Origin: Candidatus Sumerlaeota bacterium
Lineage (GTDB): Bacteria; Sumerlaeota; Sumerlaeia; JADFCW01
Reading direction: 5' to 3'
Assembly: GCA_017161705.1 (NCBI GenBank)
Contig: JADFCW010000013.1
Coordinates: forward strand, 1 to 43,118
Length of the DNA: 43,118 nucleotides
This document shows positions 42,432 through 43,118 of this stretch, in pieces. The position numbers and the translations under genes are program-made. The notes beneath the pieces were generated by a model. That model was not told where the DNA came from, did not search any database, and saw only the letters and a program-made list of their open reading frames with translations. How positions within the stretch are numbered: position 1 is the stretch's first letter; every line of letters starts with the position of its first letter.

Positions 42432-43118
42432 CTAGGAAGCGGATTTTGGAACGGCTTCGGAAATGCACTTGGCCTGCGTGTGCAGCAAATAGTAGTCGCG
42501 GCCGCCGGCTTTGGAGTCGGTGCCCGACATGTTGAACCCGCCGAACGGATGGACGCCCACGACCGCGCCCGTGCATTTGCGGTTGAAGTAGAGGTTTCCC
42601 ACGTGCACTTCGTCAGCCGCCCAACGCATCTTGTCCGGATTGCGCGTATAGACGGACCCGGTCAGCCCATACTCGCTGTCGTTGGCGATGTTGATGGCGT
42701 CGCGGAAGTCCTGCGCGCGGATGACCGCAAGAACCGGCCCGAAGATTTCCTCCTGCGCGATGGTCGCCTTGCGATCCACGTCCACAATGATAGTGGGCTC
42801 GACAAAAAAGCCGTGATCGCCGATGCGGTTGCCGCCGAGAATCAGCCGTCCCTCGCGCTTGCCCATGTCAATGTAGTCCAGGATGCGCGCCATGGCGGCC
42901 ATATTGATCACCGGGCCGATGTAGGTTTCCGGGTCTTTGGCAGGGCCGATCTTCAGCCGTTTGGTTTTCTCCACCAGCCGCCCCAAAAACTCGTCATACA
43001 CGCTGGTATCCACAATAGCGCGCGAACAGGCCGAACACTTCTGTCCGGAATACCCGAATGCCGAGACCATCACACCCTGCGCCGCTGCTTCCAGATCGGC
43101 TTCGCTATCCACGATGAT
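42432..43118 (-). CDS. Delta-1-pyrroline-5-carboxylate dehydrogenase (5' partial)
   Basis: The minus-strand frame is open to the end of the window; the true start is outside. The 229 residues seen are the C-terminal part of an aldehyde dehydrogenase: 'IIVDSEADLEAAAQGVMVSAFGYSGQKCSACSRAIV' with the catalytic Cys in GQKCSA, 'IGPVINMAAMARILDYID', 'GFFVEPTIIVDVDRKATIAQEEIFGPVLAVI' and 'VVGVHPFGGFNMSGTDSKAGGRDYYLLHTQAK'. The terminal block is typical of the PruA/RocA group, which oxidises glutamate semialdehyde to glutamate in proline degradation. No proline dehydrogenase is visible downstream; it may lie beyond the window, upstream of the gene. Confidence 0.93.
   Translation of the reverse strand: MIVDSEADLEAAAQGVMVSAFGYSGQKCSACSRAIVDTSVYDEFLGRLVEKTKRLKIGPAKDPETYIGPVINMAAMARILDYIDMGKREGRLILGGNRIGDHGFFVEPTIIVDVDRKATIAQEEIFGPVLAVIRAQDFRDAINIANDSEYGLTGSVYTRNPDKMRWAADEVHVGNLYFNRKCTGAVVGVHPFGGFNMSGTDSKAGGRDYYLLHTQAKCISEAVPKSAS

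Noticed and set aside
1-43118. CRISPR array, prophage, integron or IS element
   Set aside because: No regularly spaced direct repeats with unique spacers, transposase, integrase or phage structural gene were seen on either strand.

Overview
The window looks like chromosomal DNA from a GC-rich, Gram-negative, free-living heterotrophic bacterium. It carries two RND efflux systems with periplasmic adaptors, one outer-membrane-type factor, Tat-dependent redox-like proteins, a Tat-exported Gfo/Idh/MocA protein, a sugar-phosphate-isomerase-like protein and a right-handed beta-helix protein. That gene mix, the generous spacers with dispersed palindromic repeats, and the 9-nt repeats inside genes remind me of PVC-type or Sumerlaeota/Hydrogenedentota-type uncultured bacteria. 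This is an impression: there is no rRNA or marker phylogeny here. I see no phage, integrase, insertion sequence or CRISPR array.

Layout. 1-1122: C-terminal part of a secreted LVIVD beta-propeller/FN3 protein. 1186-1786 (-): small gene plus minimal nucleotidyltransferase, a toxin-antitoxin-like pair. 2167-7635 (+): clpB, argS and a HAD hydrolase, converging on an orphan ABC-2 type permease (-). 8611-9047: a REP-like repeat and short repeat units. 9104-13577 (+): a tight operon of two alkaline-phosphatase-superfamily phosphodiesterases and a GT4 glycosyltransferase. 13619-15634 (-): transketolase. 16078-21817 (+): lipoprotein TolC, HlyD and RND pump. 21987-23102 (+): exported TIM-barrel isomerase-like protein. 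23191-25160 (-): HU-family protein and a radical SAM enzyme with an N-terminal zinc ribbon. 25445-26254 (+): TPR-zincin fusion. 26331-26610: second REP-like repeat. 26664-28915 (-): Tat-exported DUF362 protein and alanine dehydrogenase. 29225-41258 (+): argC, Gfo/Idh/MocA, a sirtuin without zinc cysteines, nadB, then a translationally coupled set (beta-helix protein, HlyD, RND pump, unknown exported protein). 41285-41360 (-): tRNA-Cys with a good promoter. 41583-41692: third REP-like repeat, then thiE (+). 42432-43118 (-): delta-1-pyrroline-5-carboxylate dehydrogenase, cut by the window end.

The points most worth following are: (i) the dispersed repeat family built from paired 8-bp-stem hairpins; (ii) a 9-nt repeat that has expanded in frame, in opposite orientations, inside two adjacent genes; (iii) a sirtuin that keeps catalytic and desuccinylase-type residues but has lost all four zinc cysteines, next to an NAD biosynthesis gene; (iv) the beta-helix/MFP/RND/unknown operon joined by ATGA overlaps; (v) the phosphodiesterase pair with a glycosyltransferase. 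No gene cluster here is clearly a new defence or biosynthetic system. All calls come from reading the translations by eye; no database search was run.
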